This document shows, in pieces, positions 33,674 to 41,705 of a DNA stretch of 48,432 bases (its first letter is position 1; each line of letters begins with the position of its first letter). Both the position numbers and the translations under genes were made by a program. The notes under the pieces are model-generated. The model saw only the letters and a list, made by a program, of their open reading frames with translations, searched no databases and was not told where the DNA came from. The stretch comes from Coriobacteriia bacterium (lineage in GTDB: Bacteria > Actinomycetota > Coriobacteriia > Anaerosomatales > PALSA-660), in the NCBI GenBank assembly GCA_025361505.1, contig JANYKZ010000073.1:1-48432 (forward strand). The letters run 5' to 3'.

Positions 33674-34927
33674 TCAGCGCGATGAGGCCCCGGCTTCGCT
33701 GTCGAGGCGGTGGGCGGCTTCGACGACGGCCTTTCGCAGCGCGGAGACGGCCACAGGATCCGCCCCGAGGGGCGGGACCACGGCGACGCGCACGTTCGAC
33801 TCGACGAGCGCGCGCTCGACGGCGAGCGGCAGGTCCACCGCCGTGGTGAGGTCGGGATAGAGCAGGTCCACCGGCAGGAGCGCGATGTGCTGAGCGCCGA
33901 GCGCCGCCAGGTGGCGCACCGCTTCGGGCACGTCCGGCTCCTCCCATTCCAGCCACGCTTGGCGGACCCGCTCGACCGGCAGCCCCGCTTCGATCAGCTC
34001 GGCGCGGATGCGCTGCGCCAGGTACGTCGTCTGCTCCATTGCGTCGGGGAACATGCGGTCGAACTGCCACGGGTTGCCCCGCGAGATGAGCACGACGCCG
34101 TCGGTGATCCCGTCGTCCCCGAACGCTTCGAGCGCGCGCAGCGCCGCCCTCACCGCAACGGGATGGGACGCCCACAGGGGTTCGGTGTACTCGACGGTAA
34201 GGTCCGACCCCGAAGGATCGAGTGCGTGCACCTCAGCTGCCGCCGCGTCGAAAGGTTGGGTCTGCGCGACGGTGAGCCGGGCGACGACGATGCGGCGGCC
34301 TGTGCGCGACGCCGCGCGGGCGACCGCCTCGGCGGCGGAAGGGCCCCCCTCACAGAAGCCGACCTCGACCGGACCGGCGTAGCCGTCCTCCGTCAGCCGC
34401 GTTGACAGCGCGGCGGCGATCTCACGCACGGCGCCACGGGCGGGACTCGTGCCCGCCGCCCGGTAGCGCGCCCGCTCCGAGCCGTAGACGAAGGGGCGAG
34501 CGGCGAACGGGGGAAGGGGCACCTCGCCGCGCTCGTAGGACTCGAGCTCGCGTGTGACGTCCCGCGCTCGGTAGTCGTCCATCGGAGCGTCGGCCAGCAG
34601 GACGACGCCGATCTCCGAGCCCGGGGCGACCGTGCCCAGCGTGACGCGCTCGGAACGCGGTCGCGTCAGGGAGGGGAGCAGCGCCGACGCGAGGCCGTAG
34701 CCTCCGGCGAGCGCGCCAAGCGAGATGAACACCGAGGCGATCAGGGTGTCGGGGCGTCCGGTCAGCTTGAACACGACAGCCACCGCCAGCGCGAGCAGCA
34801 CCGCGGCGACCGTCCCCGCGATGCCCACCACCGCGAGGAAGCGCCGGCGCACGACGAATGCGGCGCACGTCGTCGCTCCGGCCATGGTGCCGGCGAGCAG
34901 TGCCAAGGCCCAGGGGAGGAACCTCAT
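33674..34927 (-). CDS. Membrane-anchored ferrochelatase-like protein
   Basis: A 417-residue protein. The first 90 residues hold three hydrophobic segments (LPWALALLAGTMAGATTCAAF, FLAVVGIAGTVAAVLLALAVAVVF, LIASVFISLGALAGGYGLASALL). From about residue 100 the pattern is that of the ferrochelatase (HemH) fold: IGVVLLADAPMD at the start, DGYAGPVEVGFCEGGPSAAEAV, a middle strand VVLISRGNPWQF, and QHIALLPVDLLYPDLTTAVDLP near the end. In HemH the matching middle strand carries the catalytic His (SAHGLP-like); here it reads SRGNP, so iron insertion by the normal mechanism is doubtful. It may be a structural or transport relative or a chelatase with other ligands. Confidence 0.7.
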   Translation of the reverse strand: MRFLPWALALLAGTMAGATTCAAFVVRRRFLAVVGIAGTVAAVLLALAVAVVFKLTGRPDTLIASVFISLGALAGGYGLASALLPSLTRPRSERVTLGTVAPGSEIGVVLLADAPMDDYRARDVTRELESYERGEVPLPPFAARPFVYGSERARYRAAGTSPARGAVREIAAALSTRLTEDGYAGPVEVGFCEGGPSAAEAVARAASRTGRRIVVARLTVAQTQPFDAAAAEVHALDPSGSDLTVEYTEPLWASHPVAVRAALRALEAFGDDGITDGVVLISRGNPWQFDRMFPDAMEQTTYLAQRIRAELIEAGLPVERVRQAWLEWEEPDVPEAVRHLAALGAQHIALLPVDLLYPDLTTAVDLPLAVERALVESNVRVAVVPPLGADPVAVSALRKAVVEAAHRLDSEAGASSR

Positions 34928-34979
34928 GAGTCCTCCCGAGGGTCGGCGCTGCAGGACGCGAGATGCGGTCGCACCGGTC

Positions 34980-35318
34980 TCAGTCGGAGTCGGAGTCGGA
35001 CGCGGGCCAGGACTCCGGAAGGTTCACGTAGCGCAGGAGCACGGAGAGCGCCTGGTCGACGATCTCGTCCTTCGTCGACGCCTCGCTGTCGCTGAGACAC
35101 GACTTCATCGAGTGGCCGACGATCATGAGGCTCACCTGATTGAGGGCGGACTTGGCGGCCATGACCTGCGTGAGGACGGCGTCGCAGTCCTTGCCGGCCT
35201 CGACCATCGTCTGAAGGCCGCGGATCTGGCCTTCGAGTCTCTTGAGCCTGTTGAGTATGCGGCGGCGCTCCTCGTCGGTAGCGACGAGCGGCATCTTCGT
35301 GGAGACGTCTCGTGTCAT
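34980..35318 (-). CDS. CsoR/CstR-family (DUF156) transcriptional repressor
   Basis: A 112-residue all-helical repressor with the family core RRRILNRLKRLEGQIRGLQTMVEAGKDCDAVLTQ. Two conserved cysteines are present (GKDC and KSC). Aligned with Mycobacterium CsoR, the position of the copper-ligand His61 is Ser; the only His is one residue earlier (VGHSMKSC). The site is thus Cys-Ser-Cys-like, closer to persulfide-sensing CstR than to Cu(I)-sensing CsoR. The tail ends in an unusual SDSDSD run. The ATG at 35318 has GGAGG upstream. Its own promoter overlaps the palindrome at 35370-35388, so autoregulation is likely. Confidence 0.88.
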   Translation of the reverse strand: MTRDVSTKMPLVATDEERRRILNRLKRLEGQIRGLQTMVEAGKDCDAVLTQVMAAKSALNQVSLMIVGHSMKSCLSDSEASTKDEIVDQALSVLLRYVNLPESWPASDSDSD

Positions 35319-35369
35319 TGCAGCCCTCCGTGACGGACGGTAGAGTGGGTCCCTGCGGCGCAGCAGGAT

Positions 35370-35388
35370 TATACCCCTAGGGGGTATA
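35370..35388. promoter_or_regulatory. CsoR-type operator overlapping the repressor promoter
   Basis: TATACCCC-TAG-GGGGTATA is a perfect 8-bp dyad with a 3-base spacer, the classic G-tract operator of CsoR/CstR proteins. On the minus strand a TATAAT hexamer (35368-35373) overlaps its edge and would start transcription of the repressor about 43 bases before its ATG. The site also lies 80 bases upstream of the divergent EamA gene, with TATAGC at 35385-35390 as a weak plus-strand -10, so both genes may be controlled. Confidence 0.88.
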
Positions 35389-35467
35389 GCACGCGCCTCG
35401 GCCGTCTCCATCGCGCGCGTGACCGACAGGGAGCACGAGTGTCGATTCGCACAGAAGCACCGCGCGC

Positions 35468-36436
35468 GTGACCGCGGCCGCAGTGTCCTCTCCGCGCCCT
35501 CTGCGCGGCTACCTCCTGGCCGCGCTCGCGGCGGCCGGCTGGGCCGCCGGCGGGCTGACGGCCAAGCTGCTCTTCGTGAGCTCCGACAGCATCGACCCGG
35601 CGACCCTGTCGGCCGCGCGCGCTTTGCTGTCGACGGTCATGTTGCTGGTCTTCCTCGGGCTGTTCCGGAGGCGCGAGCTCGCCGTGCGGCCGCGTGACCT
35701 GCCGTTTCTCGCGGTGTTCGGCGTCGCGGGCCTCGCGCTGGTGCACTTCACCTACTTCATGACGATCCAGCGGACCAACGTTCCTACGGCCATCCTGCTC
35801 GAGTACCTCGCGCCGATCCTCGTGCTCGGTGTGTCGGTCGCCTTCCTGGGCGAGCGGATGACGTGGGCGCTGCCTGTCGGGGTGATCGCATCCGTGACCG
35901 GCTGCGCGCTCATGGTCGGGGCCATCGGCGGCGAGGGCCTCCGGGTGTCTCCATCGGGCATCGCGTGGGGGCTGTCGTCGGCCGTGTTCTTCGCGCTCTA
36001 CACCGTGCTCGGTAAGTACGCCGCGCCGCGCTTCTCCCCGTGGACACTGCTCACCTACGGGCTCGGGGCGGCGACGCTGTTCTGGTTGGTGTACCTGGGC
36101 GGCCCCGGCCCCATCCTGCGCCTTCTCTCCGACGGCCGGACCTTCCTCGCGGTAGCGACGATGGCGCTGGTGAGCACGATCGTCCCGTTCGGGGCGTTCC
36201 TGGCGGCCTTGCACCACATCGACGCGACCAAGGCGAGCATCACCGCCACACTCGAACCCGTGCTCGCGGGCATCGCGACGTACTTCATCGCCCGTCTCTA
36301 CGCGCCGCTCTCCGCGCTGCAGCTGCTCGGAGGGGCGTTCGTCATCGCCGCCGTCGTCGTGGCCCAGTGGCCGCACCTGATGGCCGCGCGCGCCGGCAGG
36401 GACGTCTCGGCTCCGGAGCTTCCTCCCCCGGCGTAG
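35468..36436 (+). CDS. EamA/DMT-family transporter
   Basis: A 322-residue protein with about ten membrane segments in two EamA halves. It begins with a Pro/Arg N-terminus then YLLAALAAAGWAAGGLTAKLLF, and the second half begins SPSGIAWGLSSAVFFALYTVLGKYAA. Conserved EamA marks include PTAILLEYLAPILVLGVSVAFLGERMTW and ASITATLEPVLAGIATYFIARLYAPLSALQLLGGAFVIAAVV. Such transporters export amino acids, metabolites or drugs. The substrate is unknown; control by the adjacent operator would point to a sulfur or metal-linked solute. GTG 35468 is the first plausible start. Confidence 0.88.
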   Translation: MTAAAVSSPRPLRGYLLAALAAAGWAAGGLTAKLLFVSSDSIDPATLSAARALLSTVMLLVFLGLFRRRELAVRPRDLPFLAVFGVAGLALVHFTYFMTIQRTNVPTAILLEYLAPILVLGVSVAFLGERMTWALPVGVIASVTGCALMVGAIGGEGLRVSPSGIAWGLSSAVFFALYTVLGKYAAPRFSPWTLLTYGLGAATLFWLVYLGGPGPILRLLSDGRTFLAVATMALVSTIVPFGAFLAALHHIDATKASITATLEPVLAGIATYFIARLYAPLSALQLLGGAFVIAAVVVAQWPHLMAARAGRDVSAPELPPPA

Positions 36437-36471
36437 CCGACAGGTAATCGGCGCGATGGCGGTGAATCGGG

Positions 36472-36477
36472 GATAAT
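36472..36477 (+). promoter_or_regulatory. Possible -10 element for the rpoN operon
   Basis: GATAAT lies 55 bases before the rpoN ATG in the 96-base gap after the EamA gene. It differs from TATAAT at one base. No good -35 hexamer sits 16-18 bases upstream, so this is only a candidate housekeeping promoter. Confidence 0.3.
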
Positions 36478-36532
36478 GGCCGTGCCGCGCGCTCGGGACC
36501 GACGGGCCCGACGCCATGGCGACAGGAGTCTC

Positions 36533-37927
36533 ATGGACCTCCATCAGCGCCCCGAACTCAAACAGAAGATCACACTCTCGCCTCAGGTCTATCAGGGGCT
36601 GAGCATCCTCGCCATGCCCGTCACGGAGTTGCAGGCCCTCGTCGAGACCGAGCTTCTCGAGAACCCCGTGCTCGAGGTGGAGGAGTTCGAGGACAGCGTC
36701 GACGAGGCCGAGGAGGAGCGCTCCGACCCGGAGGACGACGACCGGTCGTGGGATGAGTGGCTCGACCGCTACGAGGAGCTCGCGTCCACGGAGCCGGTCG
36801 TCCCGCGCGACCCGGACATGGAGGCCTCCGACACCGAGGAGTACGTGGGTTCGGTCCAGTCGTTCGGTGACTACCTCGAGCAGCAACTCGCCATGATGAA
36901 CCTCACGGTCGACGAAGCGCGGGCCGCGCGCGCCGTCGTCGGCTCGCTGGACGACGACGGCTTCTTCTGCGCCAAGCTGGAGGAGATCGCGCAGGTCGCC
37001 GGCGTCACGCTCGAGGTCGCTCAGCGCGCTCTCGAGGTCGTCCAGCAACTCGACCCTCCCGGCGTCGGCGCCCGCACGCTCGCCGAGGCCCTGCGGATCC
37101 AGCTCGAGTACCTGGGGATCGACGAGCCGCTCCTTGTCAAGATCGCTGAGTCGCACCTCGACGACGTTGCCGGTAGTCACCTGCGCAAGATCGCGCGCTC
37201 GCTGCGCGTCAACGAGGACGAGGTGCGCCGCCTGGTCGACATATTGCGTTTGCTGAACCCGCGTCCGGCGGGTGCCTTCTCGCCCGGTCCGTCGCCGGGC
37301 TACATCGTGCCGGACGTCACCCTTCGTCGTTTCGACGACGGGTGGACGGTCACGTCGAACTCGGACGCCGTGCCGACTCTCAGGGTGAGCACGAGGTACC
37401 GCTCGATGCTGCGCGAGGGCTCGGGCGCCGACTCCGACACGGTGCGCTACCTCAAGGACCACATCCGATCGGCGGAGGCGTTCATCCGCAACGTCGACCG
37501 TCGCAAGGACACGGTGAGCCGTATCGCCGAGATCGTTCTCGAGGTCCAGCGGGACTTCTTCGAGGACGGCAAGGGCCCGCTTCGTCCTCTTCGGCTCGAG
37601 GACGTCGCCATCGAGATCGGGGTCCACCTGTCGACCGTGAGTCGCGGCGTGACCGGCAAGTACATGGCCACTCCGTACGGGATGTTCGAGCTCAAGCACT
37701 TCTTCTCGGGCGGCTATCGCACCGCGTCCGGCATGGATGTCGCGGCGACCAGCGTCAAACAGCGCCTGCGGGAGCTCCTGGAGGCGGAGGAGCCGACGCG
37801 TCCGCTCTCCGACCAGCGCCTGGCCGACCTGCTCAGTGACGAGGGCATCCCCGTGGCGCGGCGCACCGTCGCCAAGTACCGCGAGGAGCTCGGGATCGAG
37901 CCCTCGTGGGCACGGAAGCGGCGCTAG
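36533..37927 (+). CDS. rpoN: RNA polymerase sigma-54 factor
   Basis: A 464-residue sigma-54. Region I at the N-terminus is LHQRPELKQKITLSPQVYQGLSILAMPVTELQALVETELLENPVLE. An acidic region II follows (about residues 50-90), then the core-binding region (VVGSLDDDGFFCAKLEEIA, VQQLDPPGVGARTLAEAL), the HTH (DVAIEIGVHLSTVSRGVTGKYM), and the RpoN box ARRTVAKYREELGI near the end, which reads the -24 element. It directs core polymerase to -24/-12 promoters and needs an AAA+ activator. ATG 36533 is preceded by ACAGGAG. The sensor kinase starts on the next base after its stop. Confidence 0.97.
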   Translation: MDLHQRPELKQKITLSPQVYQGLSILAMPVTELQALVETELLENPVLEVEEFEDSVDEAEEERSDPEDDDRSWDEWLDRYEELASTEPVVPRDPDMEASDTEEYVGSVQSFGDYLEQQLAMMNLTVDEARAARAVVGSLDDDGFFCAKLEEIAQVAGVTLEVAQRALEVVQQLDPPGVGARTLAEALRIQLEYLGIDEPLLVKIAESHLDDVAGSHLRKIARSLRVNEDEVRRLVDILRLLNPRPAGAFSPGPSPGYIVPDVTLRRFDDGWTVTSNSDAVPTLRVSTRYRSMLREGSGADSDTVRYLKDHIRSAEAFIRNVDRRKDTVSRIAEIVLEVQRDFFEDGKGPLRPLRLEDVAIEIGVHLSTVSRGVTGKYMATPYGMFELKHFFSGGYRTASGMDVAATSVKQRLRELLEAEEPTRPLSDQRLADLLSDEGIPVARRTVAKYREELGIEPSWARKRR

Positions 37928-39451
37928 ATGGCGGACGAGACTCCGGAAACGGTACCGTCCGTCCCCGCGACGGGGGTCGACCCCGAACGGCGGGCCGACG
38001 CCCGGCGCAGGATGCGGGACGTCCTCACGATCGGCGCCATGCTGGTCGCGATCACGATCCTGCACACGTTCGCCGGAGGCGGCCAGGACGTCCAGTTCCA
38101 CGAGTTCTACCGTCGCCTCTACTACCTGCCGATCCTCTACGCCGCATTCGTGTTCGGCATGCGCGGCGGCGTCCTCGCCGCGATCGCCTCCGCGATCCTC
38201 TACGCGCCGTGGGGCGAGACCGCGGGCGTGCAGCCGCTGCTGGGACTCGCCGCCGGGGACGGCCTCGAAATCGTGATGTACCTCGTGATGGGGGCGCTCT
38301 TCGGCCGCCTCAGGGACCTGGAGGAGCGCAAGACGCGCGACCTGAGGCAGGTCTCGGCGAAGCTCGAGGAGGCCTACCGCGCTCTCGAGGAGCGCGCCAT
38401 GCAGCTCCTCGCGATACAGGACTACACGCAGTCGATCCTGCGCTCGGTGACATCGGGAGTGGTGACGGTCGGCCCCGACGCGTCGGTCGCGACCGTCAAC
38501 CCGGCCGCGGAGCGCATTCTGGGTATCGCCGAGGACGTGGTTACGGCGCGCGCGCTTCCGACGCTGTTCCGCGACGACGGCGGGCTCACCACCGACGTTC
38601 GCAAGGTGCTCGAGGGCCGGATCCCGCGCACGATGCGCGACCTGCGGCTCGTGACCATCGACGGCAAGGTGGTGCACGCCCAGGTGTCGGTCTCGCGCAT
38701 GCGCGACATCGGCGGACGCAAGCTGGGCGCCGTCGTCACCGTCGAGGACGTCTCCGACATCAAGGCGCTCACCGAGCAGCTGATCCGCGCCGATCGGCTC
38801 GCGGCGATGGGAGAGCTGACCGCCGGCGTGGCGCACGAGGTCCGCAACCCCTTGGGCATCATCCGCGCCTCGGTCCAACTCATGGAGGACGCCGAGTGCA
38901 GTCGCGAGCGCGTGAGCGAGGCCGCGGAGGTCATCAAGCAGGAGATCGACCGGCTCGACCGGGTCATCAAGGCGCTGCTCGACTTCGGGCGGCCAGCGCC
39001 GCCGACCATGCGCCCCGTCGCGGTCGCTCAGGTGCTCGAGGACGTCGCCCTGTTCTCGCGGACCTTTGCCAGCCGCGCGCACGTGACGATCGTCGAGGAG
39101 TACTCGGACACGGCCCCCGACGTGGTGGCCGATCCGGAGCAGCTGAAGCAGGTGTTCGTGAACCTCATCAGCAACGCGGTGCAGGCGATGCCGCTGGGGG
39201 GTACCCTGACCATCACGACCGGCGCGGAAGAGGGATTCGTCTTCGTCCGGTTCAAGGACACGGGCCCGGGCATCTCGGCCGAGGTGCGCGAGAAGATCTT
39301 CGACCCGTTCGTCTCCACGCGTGACGACGGGACCGGTCTCGGGCTGACGATCGTCCACCGCATCGTCGACGAGCATGACGGGCACATAGAGGTAGCGAGC
39401 GAACCGGGCGCCGGGACCACATTCACGGTCTGGCTGCCCGCACTCCAGTAG
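37928..39451 (+). CDS. Membrane PAS-domain sensor histidine kinase (NtrB/AtoS-like)
   Basis: A 507-residue kinase. An N-terminal membrane region (about residues 32-125) has three or four hydrophobic segments. A short coiled stretch (EERKTRDLRQVSAKLEEAYRALEERA) leads to a PAS domain (about 165-280). HisKA carries GELTAGVAHEVRNPLG with phospho-acceptor His303. The HATPase domain has N, G1 and G2 boxes (NLISNAVQAM, DTGPGISAEV, GTGLGLTIVHRI). It presumably phosphorylates the NtrC-type regulator encoded 25 bases downstream. The membrane part lacks a large extracytoplasmic loop, so the signal may be within the membrane or cytoplasmic via PAS. Confidence 0.93.
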   Translation: MADETPETVPSVPATGVDPERRADARRRMRDVLTIGAMLVAITILHTFAGGGQDVQFHEFYRRLYYLPILYAAFVFGMRGGVLAAIASAILYAPWGETAGVQPLLGLAAGDGLEIVMYLVMGALFGRLRDLEERKTRDLRQVSAKLEEAYRALEERAMQLLAIQDYTQSILRSVTSGVVTVGPDASVATVNPAAERILGIAEDVVTARALPTLFRDDGGLTTDVRKVLEGRIPRTMRDLRLVTIDGKVVHAQVSVSRMRDIGGRKLGAVVTVEDVSDIKALTEQLIRADRLAAMGELTAGVAHEVRNPLGIIRASVQLMEDAECSRERVSEAAEVIKQEIDRLDRVIKALLDFGRPAPPTMRPVAVAQVLEDVALFSRTFASRAHVTIVEEYSDTAPDVVADPEQLKQVFVNLISNAVQAMPLGGTLTITTGAEEGFVFVRFKDTGPGISAEVREKIFDPFVSTRDDGTGLGLTIVHRIVDEHDGHIEVASEPGAGTTFTVWLPALQ

Positions 39452-39476
39452 CGCACGGGAAGGGGTCGACCACCGC

Positions 39477-40829
39477 ATGGCCAAGCGAGTCCTGATCGCC
39501 GACGACGAGAAGAACATGCGATGGGTGCTCTCCGAGGCGCTCGCGGCGGAGGGCTACGAGGTCATCCAGGCCGCGGACGGCAAGGAGGCTCTTACCGCCG
39601 TCGAGGAGCAGCACCCGGATCTGCTCGTACTCGACCACAAGATGCCTTCACCCGACGGCATGGAGGTCCTGCGCAAGATCCGGGCGAACGGCGAGGACCT
39701 TCCCGTCATCATGCTGACGGCCCACGGCAACGTGGCCACGGCGGTCGAGGCGATGAAGGCGGGGGCGACCGAGTACCTCACCAAGCCGTTCGATCTGGGC
39801 GACCTGAAGCTCTCCATCGAGAAGGCGATCCGGATCTCGGAGCTCTCCGACGAGGTCAGACGTCTGCGCGCCGAGCTCGACCGGGACTGGGACGTGGACG
39901 GCTTCATCGCGGCGGACCCACACATGGTCGAGATCCTGGTGACCGTCGAGAAGGTCGCGCCCACCAACGCGACCGTGATGATCTACGGCGAGTCCGGCAC
40001 GGGCAAGGAGCTCATAGCGCGCGCCATCCACCGGCTGTCGCCGCGCGACAACAAGCCGTTCGTCGAGGTGCATGCCGGCGCGCTGCCCGAGACCCTTCTG
40101 GAGAGTGAGCTCTTCGGCTACGAGAAGGGCGCCTTCACGGGAGCCGTGACCGCCAAGCCGGGCCGCTTCGAGCTCGCCAACGGCGGAACGCTCTTCCTCG
40201 ACGAGGTCGGCGACATCTCGCTCGGCGTCCAGGTGAAGCTGCTGCGCGTCCTGCAGGAGCGCCGGTTCGAGCGCCTGGGAGGCACCCGCTCGATCGACGT
40301 GGACGTTCGCGTCGTGGCGGCCACCAACCGCGACCTGCAGCAGCTGATCGCGGACGGCTCCTTCCGGGAGGACCTCTTCTACCGGTTGAACGTCGTGCCG
40401 ATCACCCTCCCGCCGCTGCGCCAGCGCAAGGGCGACATCCCGCGTCTCGTGGCGCACTTCCTCGACAAGTACGAGGCGGGCGGCCGGACGATCAACAACG
40501 AAGCGATGCAGGCCCTGACGGGCTACCCGTGGCCGGGCAACATCCGTGAACTCGAGAACACCATCGAGCGCGTCGTCATCCTCGCTTCGGCGCCCGAGAT
40601 CGGCCTGGAGGACCTGCCGTCCGAGGTCCGGGCGGGCATCGCCCCCTCGGCGAGCCGGACCCACACGTTCGAGCTGCCAGAAGAGGGTCTCGACCTCGAA
40701 GAGGTGGAGATGGACCTGCTGAGGCAGGCCATGGACCGGGCGGGCGGCAACGCCACGAAGGCCGCGAAACTGGTCGGTCTGACGCCCAAGACCCTCGAGG
40801 CGAGGATGCACAGGTTGGGCCTGCAGTAG
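39477..40829 (+). CDS. NtrC-family sigma-54-dependent response regulator
   Basis: A 450-residue activator with three parts. The receiver domain has acidic residues DD9-10, phospho-acceptor Asp53 and Lys103 (LTKPFD). The AAA+ domain has Walker A GESGTGKE (171-178), the sigma-54-contacting GAFTGA loop (218-223) and Walker [11 protein letters not shown]. The C-terminal Fis-type helix-turn-helix reads [26 protein letters not shown]. The intact GAFTGA shows that it works with sigma-54. It is the last gene of rpoN-kinase-regulator, and a -24/-12 promoter starts 46 bases after its stop, a likely direct target. Confidence 0.96.
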   Translation: MAKRVLIADDEKNMRWVLSEALAAEGYEVIQAADGKEALTAVEEQHPDLLVLDHKMPSPDGMEVLRKIRANGEDLPVIMLTAHGNVATAVEAMKAGATEYLTKPFDLGDLKLSIEKAIRISELSDEVRRLRAELDRDWDVDGFIAADPHMVEILVTVEKVAPTNATVMIYGESGTGKELIARAIHRLSPRDNKPFVEVHAGALPETLLESELFGYEKGAFTGAVTAKPGRFELANGGTLFLDEVGDISLGVQVKLLRVLQERRFERLGGTRSIDVDVRVVAATNRDLQQLIADGSFREDLFYRLNVVPITLPPLRQRKGDIPRLVAHFLDKYEAGGRTINNEAMQALTGYPWPGNIRELENTIERVVILASAPEIGLEDLPSEVRAGIAPSASRTHTFELPEEGLDLEEVEMDLLRQAMDRAGGNATKAAKLVGLTPKTLEARMHRLGLQ

Positions 40830-40875
40830 GTCCACCGCTCGAGTCCCATCGGTCTCGCGCATCATCGCGCCCGCC

Positions 40876-40892
40876 TTGGCACATGCCTTGCA
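40876..40892 (+). promoter_or_regulatory. Sigma-54 (-24/-12) promoter
   Basis: TTGGCAC-ATGCC-TTGCA matches the consensus YTGGCACGNNNNTTGCW at all but one conserved base (A for G after TGGCAC). The GG (40878-40879) and GC (40890-40891) dinucleotides are exactly 12 bases apart, as required. The predicted start is near 40903, 33 bases before the ATG of the zinc-ribbon membrane gene. It lies directly downstream of an NtrC-type activator gene. Confidence 0.8.
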
Positions 40893-40935
40893 TTCCGACG
40901 CGTGCAGGATGCAGGTCCGGCGGACCGGGGACGGT

Positions 40936-41307
40936 ATGGGCCAAACGCGTGGACGCAGGCGCCTCGTGGCGATGATCGGCGGCGCTTCGGCGCTCGTCGC
41001 GTTGGCGTGGCTCGTGTCCGCGTTCGACGCGAGAGGGACCGGCGTTTCTTCGGCAGGCCCCTCCGGTCCCTTGGTCGTCATCCCGCTGCTGCTTCTGCTG
41101 GCGATTGCCGGCGTGACGTGGTTCCTGCTCGCACGGGACGCGCAGCCCGACGCGGATCCCGAACCCTCTGTGGAGTGCCCTTCATGCGGGCGCTCGATCC
41201 TGAGGGAGTGGCGCCTGTGCCCGTACTGCGGGTCGCGGATCAGCCAGACCTCCGTGACCGGTCCGGCTCTCTCACCACGTCGTGACCCGGCCTCCTCCGG
41301 AGGCTAG
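40936..41307 (+). CDS. Zinc-ribbon membrane protein, likely sigma-54-controlled
   Basis: A 123-residue protein with two membrane segments (LVAMIGGASALVALAWLVSAF and LVVIPLLLLLAIAGVTWFLLA). A cytoplasmic zinc ribbon follows (CPSCGRSILREWRLCPYCGSRI), with two CxxC knuckles separated by eleven residues. The tail is short and polar. Family and role are unknown. ATG 40936, with GGGGAC upstream, is chosen because a TTG start at 40876 would overlap the -24 element and precede the transcription start. It is the first gene after the sigma-54 promoter. Confidence 0.72.
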   Translation: MGQTRGRRRLVAMIGGASALVALAWLVSAFDARGTGVSSAGPSGPLVVIPLLLLLAIAGVTWFLLARDAQPDADPEPSVECPSCGRSILREWRLCPYCGSRISQTSVTGPALSPRRDPASSGG

Positions 41308-41364
41308 GATGGACATCGCACGATCGGTCCCGGGTCACTGGACCCACACGAGAGGGCGACGACG

Positions 41365-41589
41365 ATGACGACTTCCGCAACCGCACATCTGCACACGACC
41401 GGGCTGCACTGCCAGTCGTGTTCCATGCTGGTCCAGATGGAGCTCGAGGAGCTTCCGGGTGTCGCGTCCGCCCGGTCCGACTTCCGGACCGGGATCACCG
41501 ACGTCGTCTACGATCCCGAGCAGGTCACGATCGAGTCTCTCGTCGCCGCCGTCGTCGCCGCGGGATACGGCGCCGAGCTCGCCGAGTAG
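41365..41589 (+). CDS. Heavy-metal-associated (CopZ-like) metallochaperone
   Basis: A 74-residue single HMA domain with the Cu(I)-binding motif GLHCQSC (Cys16, Cys19; His replaces the usual Met of MxCxxC). It ends in the typical LVAAVVAAGYGAEL helix-strand. It would carry Cu(I) or Zn/Hg to an ATPase or enzyme in the cytoplasm. A basic or acidic partner ATPase is not in this window. ATG 41365 follows GAGAGGGCGACGACG. Whether it shares the sigma-54 promoter upstream is unclear; the gap after the zinc-ribbon gene is 57 bases. Confidence 0.88.
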   Translation: MTTSATAHLHTTGLHCQSCSMLVQMELEELPGVASARSDFRTGITDVVYDPEQVTIESLVAAVVAAGYGAELAE

Positions 41590-41705
41590 CTCCGCGGAAG
41601 AGGGAGGCCGGCGAAGGCTGGTCGCGGGTCGGCGTCAGGGACTACGATGGGCGTGGTGTCCGGCGTGTCGGTGGACGGGGGGTGGCCGGGACGCGCCTGC
41701 GGGGG

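Noticed and set aside
35369-39517. Antisense open frame of 1382 codons opposite rpoN and the kinase
   Set aside because: Shadow of well-conserved plus-strand genes. It has no domains, no plausible start context, and spans several genes and their spacers.
40876-40935. TTG start at 40876 extending the zinc-ribbon protein by 20 residues
   Set aside because: It coincides with the -24 element, lies upstream of the predicted transcription start, and has no ribosome-binding site.
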